From the NCBI GenBank assembly GCA_965112735.1, contig OZ218951.1:2108001-2172000 (forward strand): a stretch of 64,000 nucleotides of DNA, given 5' to 3'. Shown here one piece after another: positions 58,357 through 64,000 of this stretch (positions are counted from its first letter, which is position 1; each line of letters opens with the position of its first letter). The stretch comes from Phaeosaccion multiseriatum. Lineage: Eukaryota; Ochrophyta, other classes. The notes under the pieces were generated by a model. That model was given only the letters and a program-made list of their open reading frames with translations. It was not told the origin of the DNA and did no database searches. The position numbers and the translations under genes were made by a program.

Positions 58357-59750
58357 CCACCACCACCACCACCACCACCACCACCACCGAGCACAGGCGT
58401 TGTGGACGCCTCCTACCAGCTGGGTCGCCTCTACGAGCAAGGACTGGGGCTGCCCAGAGACCCTGTCGCCGCCTTTGAGAACTTCCGAGCGGCCGCAGAC
58501 GCTCCTCCCTCCACCCATCATCCACAGGGCGGGCACCCCAGCGCCGCTCTCTGTGCCGCAAACATGCTCTACTCCGGGGTGGGATGTGGCGCGAGCCCTG
58601 ACGAGGCAGTGGGGTACTATCTGCAGGCCGCAGCGGCAGGGGAGGGGGCCGCAATGAACTGTTTGGGCCTCATGTACGAGACAGGGAAGGGCGTGCGCAA
58701 GCGAGACTGGACAGAGGCGCTTGGATGGTACCAAATGGCAGCAGAGGAAGGTTCGTCTGCGGATGGGGCGTTCAATGCGGCGCTGCTGTTAGAGAAGGGC
58801 AACCCCCTCACTTTGCTGCAGGCCATGGCGGAGATCCCGGGGGATATGCATGCCTTTCGGGCCAGGAGCGGCGAGTTTTGCAAGGTGGGGATGCGGGAGA
58901 GAGGAAGGAAGGAAGGAAGGAAGGAAGGAAGGAAGGAAGGAAGGAAGGAAGAAAGAATGAATGAAAGAAAGAAAGGAAGGAAGGAAGGAAGGAAGGAAGG
59001 AACGGAGGAAGGAAGGAAGGAACGAAGGGAGGAAGGAGGGAAGGAAGGAAAGGGAGAACAAGTTTTTGTGTGCATGCGTGCAAAACCTTGTCACGTGCAA
59101 AAGACCGCAGCCGCATTCCCCTCTTCTTACCCATCCTCTCCCCCTCCTCTCCTATCCCCTCCTCTTCTCTCCTCTCCTATCCTCTCCTGTCCCCTCCTCC
59201 TCTCTCCTCCCTTCTCCCCTCCTTTCCTCTCCCATCCTCTCCTCTCCTCTCTCCTCTCCCCTCCCCTCCCCTCCTATCCTACCCCCCGTCCCCTTACCTC
59301 CTCCTCTTCCTCCTGCTCCTCCCATTTCTCCTTCCCCTCCCTCAGGCTGTGGGAGACCACGTCCAGGCACTCGCAATGTACGAGAAAGCAAAGGAGCTTG
59401 GCCACCCCATGGCCGAGGGAGAGGCCCTTCGTCTGAGATTGAGGGTGCGAATGGACACTGTGGCGGACGGGATGGTGGGGCGCTCCAATGACCTCAAGAA
59501 GGAGCGTTTCGTGCAGCAGCAGCAGTTGGTGATACAGCAGCAGCGAGAGCAGCTGCAGCAAGGGCAAGGGAAGGGGGAAGGGGACGGTGAAGACGGTCAT
59601 CAGCGGCGGCAGCAGCGCGAGCAGCAGGAGGAGAAGGAGGAGAGTCGGCGGAGGGAGAGGAAGAAGGCATCACACCCATCATACGGGCCGGAGACGGAGG
59701 CGAGCGGAGACGAGGCAGAGAATGGGTCTGTGCGGATGTATGACCAGTGA
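46574..59750 (+). CDS. Sel1-repeat protein, 19 exons, 1781 residues
   Basis: Exons: 46574-46790, 46888-47291, 47554-47686, 47856-48314, 48722-49204, 49271-49794, 50078-50170, 52503-52684, 52936-53089, 53513-53614, 54090-54194, 54449-54558, 55017-55858, 56051-56220, 56582-56817, 57042-57223, 57527-57583, 58397-58884 and 59346-59750. All phases agree and the sum divides by three. The first ~740 residues are Ser/Pro/basic low complexity. A helical domain of unknown type follows ([14 protein letters not shown]..., [18 protein letters not shown]). Then come Sel1-like repeats ([90 protein letters not shown]), interrupted by a Lys/Glu coiled coil (exon 13). Sel1 repeats scaffold protein complexes. 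The C-terminus is Gln/Glu-rich. Exons 3-5 are the least certain. Confidence 0.78.
50255..52367. mobile_element. 2.1-kb element with 24-bp terminal inverted repeats in intron 7
   Basis: Left end 50255-50278 (GGCTCCAGACTGGCCTAGAA + GCCT) is the exact reverse complement of 52344-52367. It sits in a TCC microsatellite on both sides, which hides any target-site duplication. Inside are GGCCTAGGCC palindromes, two GGGA arrays (50544-51530 and 51687-52091), and a block of about 150 bp repeated at 51531-51685 and 52092-52245. Each GGGA array is bracketed by CTTGTCCAGGGTCGA and its inverse TCGACCCTGGACAAG. There is no transposase ORF, so it is a non-autonomous element. Confidence 0.75.
52788..52840 (+). 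other. Dead partial copy of exon 8 inside intron 8
   Basis: The sequence CTCAAGCGCACATATGAGGTGCTTGGAGACCTCGAGAAGTGGTCCGTAACG repeats the 3' end and splice site of exon 8 (52641-52690) with changes. The donor equivalent is CCGTAA instead of GGTACGTAA, so it is not spliced. It records a local duplication. Confidence 0.7.
56446..56580. repeat. CA microsatellite at a splice acceptor
   Basis: A CA array with few interruptions runs to the AG of exon 15 and replaces the usual pyrimidine tract. Other introns of the gene hold TC (48601-48714), GT (49800-49915, 53185-53250), CTGA (54574-54682), AGGA (58903-59056) and CAA/CCA (58287-58388) arrays. Confidence 0.9.
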
Positions 59751-60733
59751 ACATAAGTGCTGCAGCATGTAACGCATGTAACCGCCTTCCATCATACATC
59801 CATAGTGCATGCATCGATCTGTCTTCCGATTCGTATTTTGTCCTTTCTCTACTGATGCAGCAGTCACTAGAAGTAAAGCTTTCCCGCACCAGCAATCACC
59901 GACTTGGGCGCTCGTTCAGGCCATGCCTCGGGCTTGACCCCTGTTGGCCTGCGCCTGCCTATACATGCACGCCACCGCCTCACGACTGTGCTCATCCGCT
60001 CATCCAGCTCCGGCTCACTCGGGCTCTTGCTTTGCCGGTGCTTCCTCGGACTCGCTTGGGCGGTCTTGTGGCAGAGGAGGCCTCCTCCCCTCCTCCCCCC
60101 CTCCTGGGGTACCAACCAGTGTGGTACCTGAGCTATTGGTGCCGCCGCTGCTGCTGTTGCTAGTGCTGGTGCTAGTGCTGGTGGTGCTGGGTGGTGGTGC
60201 TGCTGCCGCGTGACAATCTCGGTATCCGGCTCCGCTGCCGTGTTACCGACATGGCATCATCAGGAGAGTGAGGAGAGTCACCGGAACCGGGGCGCTGTCT
60301 GTGGCGCAATCATCAACATGACAGTCCGCTCGCAGAAGGGCCGTCACTACATCTCCTTACCGCCTGCCTGTCCCCCCCCCCCCCTTTGCAGCTGCCTGCC
60401 TGCTCTACTCGCGCAACTTGCCTTCAACTTGTCGCTGGACCGCAGTAGTGACGTGTGCCCTGGTGAGGTGTTGGTTCCTCTTCCTCTTCCTCTTCCTCTT
60501 CCTCTTCACTGGCGAGCGCGTGCCTCTTGAGAGGGACGGTCGTCAGTGTGAGCACGGTGCATTCATTCGACCCTCCCTCGAACGGAACGACCCATCCCCA
60601 CACACCACGTTCCACTTTCCAATTTCCCGTGCGCACTTCTCAACGCCACAGACGCCACCTACCACCCCGCCATCTACCTCCATCTCCTCACGTGCTGCTG
60701 CTGTTGCTGCTGCACGAGTTGGTCATTCACGCT
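59751..60733. other. Convergent intergenic region
   Basis: Lies between the Sel1 gene stop and the methyltransferase stop. ORFs of 70-140 codons exist on both strands, but none has a domain or consistent splice partners. It holds a GCT/GGT-type run near 60140-60205 and a CTTCCT run near 60478. Confidence 0.4.
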
Positions 60734-63703
<2,970 letters not shown>

Positions 63704-64000
63704 CTGAGTCAGCACAGGAGGGTCACGGACAGGGTCAGGGTGAGGGTGAGGGTGAGGGTCAGAGTGAGAGAGAAGGCCATGTCTCTCTTCCTCAGTCGAC
63801 GGGGCGTGTGGGGGAAAGCCATCCTCCTTTACCCAAGGGCGCCAAGGGAACACATGCCCCTTGTACTTGTCCTGTCTGTCCTCTGCATGTACTCATCCTC
63901 TGCCATGCTCCAAAGTAACACACCAGGACCATCCTCATCGTCCCCACAATTTCATGTACCCTTGCAACTCAGTGCCTTCCCTTCGCATCATCGCACACTC
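63704..64000. other. Upstream of the last methyltransferase exon seen
   Basis: No further exon could be supported. GAGGGT/CAGGGT hexamers occur at 63727-63770. Confidence 0.35.

Overview
This is nuclear DNA of a GC-rich eukaryote. Genes carry many GT-AG introns whose phases fit, there is no operon layout, and introns and intergenic DNA are packed with simple repeats (GGGA, GAGT, AC, AG, TCC). The organism cannot be named from the sequence alone. The W/G-type ankyrin relatives, Sel1-repeat proteins and signal-peptide families suggest a protist, perhaps a stramenopile alga; this is inference.

Positions 1-31017 are a recently amplified array. The 5' exon of a plus-strand ankyrin-repeat gene recurs at 4931, 17719 and 30500, a period of about 12.78 kb. 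Each full unit holds, in order: the plus-strand ankyrin gene; a minus-strand gene for a tiny secreted Gly/Trp-rich peptide; a minus-strand, probably broken ankyrin-like gene; a plus-strand gene for an acidic secreted repeat protein; a GGGA/GAGT satellite; and a decayed minus-strand ankyrin gene. A partial unit (1-1545) precedes the array, followed by a 110-bp tandem repeat and a transposase-like gene (2258-4523). The third copy breaks off inside its ankyrin gene at about 31017, some 80 bp from the stop codon of ORC2.

Positions 31095-64000 are single-copy. They hold an ORC2 gene that appears fused to a very long N-terminal region (minus); a seven-exon ankyrin gene with a 15-nt microexon (plus, divergent from ORC2); a small basic/acidic unknown protein (minus); a 19-exon Sel1-repeat gene spanning 13 kb (plus), whose intron 7 contains a 2.1-kb element with perfect 24-bp terminal inverted repeats; and the 3' part of a SAM-dependent methyltransferase gene (minus).

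The strongest candidate for a new system is the pair of divergent secreted-peptide genes at 8273-8985 and 11658-12841, repeated at 20299-21014 and 23695-25353. They share a leader exon of identical length and phase. The rest of each protein is built from short symmetric exons, most of which end in Arg-Lys immediately before a Leu codon split by the intron. One gene yields Gly-Trp repeats, the other Asp/Glu-rich and Pro-Ala-rich segments, and the second unit has gained an exon pair.
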